Assembly (NCBI GenBank): GCA_000482145.1
Contig: AUXH01000439.1
Span: 1-16,332, forward strand
From: Strigomonas culicis
Lineage: Eukaryota; Euglenozoa; Kinetoplastea; Trypanosomatida; Trypanosomatidae
Direction: 5' to 3'
Length of the DNA: 16,332 nt
In this document: piece by piece, positions 16,187 to 16,332 of the stretch
Layout of the letters: each line of letters begins with the position of its first letter
How positions within the stretch are numbered: position 1 is the stretch's first letter
Made by a program: the position numbers and the translations under genes
The notes under the pieces: model-generated
What the model saw: the letters and a program-made list of their open reading frames with translations, nothing else
The model's database searches: none
Told to the model about the DNA's origin: nothing

Positions 16187-16332
16187 GATTCAGCTGGACG
16201 AGGACCCGGAGTACACCGCGATGGAGTGCGAGTGGCGTGTTCTGATGAAGGATCCCGTGAAGAACGCTCACAGGATCGCGGACCAGGAGAAGGCCATGCG
16301 GGAGCGCGCGAAACAGTAGCGGCCGCCCAGAA
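14720..16332 (+). repeat. Near-uniform 68-residue repeat array B, 7 full units plus a partial eighth
   Basis: Residue units start at 2749, 2817, 2885, 2953, 3021, 3089, 3157 and 3225 (nucleotide 16148 for the last). All complete units are exactly 68 residues and share the array A consensus. The eighth unit contains the frame break and is cut by the window end, so the array continues outside. Confidence 0.92.
16178..16332 (+). other. Frame-shifted continuation of the calpain-like gene
   Basis: Compared with other units (for example 12495-12505), the stretch at 16172-16186 has one additional G at 16178/16179, which creates the TGA at 16184-16186. In the next frame the repeat continues normally (SEIQLDEDPEYTAMECEW and so on) until a TAG at 16317-16319. 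There the repeat pattern calls for one more G; without it, reading returns to the original frame, where 16316-16330 gives Val-Ala-Ala-Ala-Gln as in sister units. The gene is therefore open apart from two offsetting single-base changes. Most likely these are sequence errors; a real defect is possible. Confidence 0.8.

Noticed and set aside
12470..16332. The 204-bp tandem repeat as satellite DNA, CRISPR array or mobile element
   Set aside because: The period is a multiple of three, the frame stays open through 15 units and residues are conserved, so it is a coding repeat; there are no spacers, terminal repeats or transposase.

Overview
This window is nuclear DNA from a trypanosomatid (Kinetoplastea, Trypanosomatidae). 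The main signs are: four long, intron-free protein genes all on the + strand; GC-rich coding regions separated by short AT-rich spacers full of poly-pyrimidine tracts, each with an AG dinucleotide 18-53 bases before the ATG (the layout expected for spliced-leader trans-splicing of a polycistronic transcript); and families typical of kinetoplastids, namely a diverged ABCD/GAT-type transporter and a giant calpain-like protein with 68-residue repeats of the GM6/H49 kind. The genus cannot be settled by eye. The spacers (about 370-650 bp) are short, so the genome looks compact.

Layout. 72-1538: a vasohibin-family tubulin tyrosine carboxypeptidase (VASH) with Cys92, His127 and Ser147 all in place, followed by a long low-complexity tail. 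1539-1910: spacer. 1911-3983: a peroxisomal/glycosomal ABC half-transporter (ABCD family) with a complete nucleotide-binding domain; its true start is the ATG at 1911, because the candidate splice acceptor at 1891-1892 lies inside the longer open frame. 3984-4410: spacer ending in a CT-rich tract. 4411-5826: an unrecognised conserved-looking protein with two similar W-[AT]-D-G segments (possibly Tudor-like) and a basic C-terminus. 5827-6475: the longest spacer, holding a TA run, a perfect 10-bp inverted repeat and several poly-T tracts. 6476 to the window end: a giant calpain-like protein.

The calpain-like gene has two tandem modules, each a calpain protease-like domain plus a domain-III-like region. 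Both keep the Cys, the Asn and the oxyanion Gln but have Gln where the catalytic His belongs, so they are predicted to be inactive. A leftover head of a third module follows, then 29 complete helical repeats of about 68 residues and the start of a thirtieth. The repeats form two near-uniform arrays separated by three divergent units, and the uniform arrays show a three-unit higher-order pattern. At 16178 an extra base breaks the frame, and about 138 bases later a missing base restores it. This looks more like sequence error in a repeat array than like a real gene end.

The genes probably share one polycistronic transcript, but trypanosomatid polycistrons do not usually group genes by function. 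VASH (tubulin detyrosination) and the GM6/H49-type protein (linker of flagellum and subpellicular microtubules) both belong to microtubule biology; this may be chance. No tRNA, rRNA, CRISPR or mobile element was seen.
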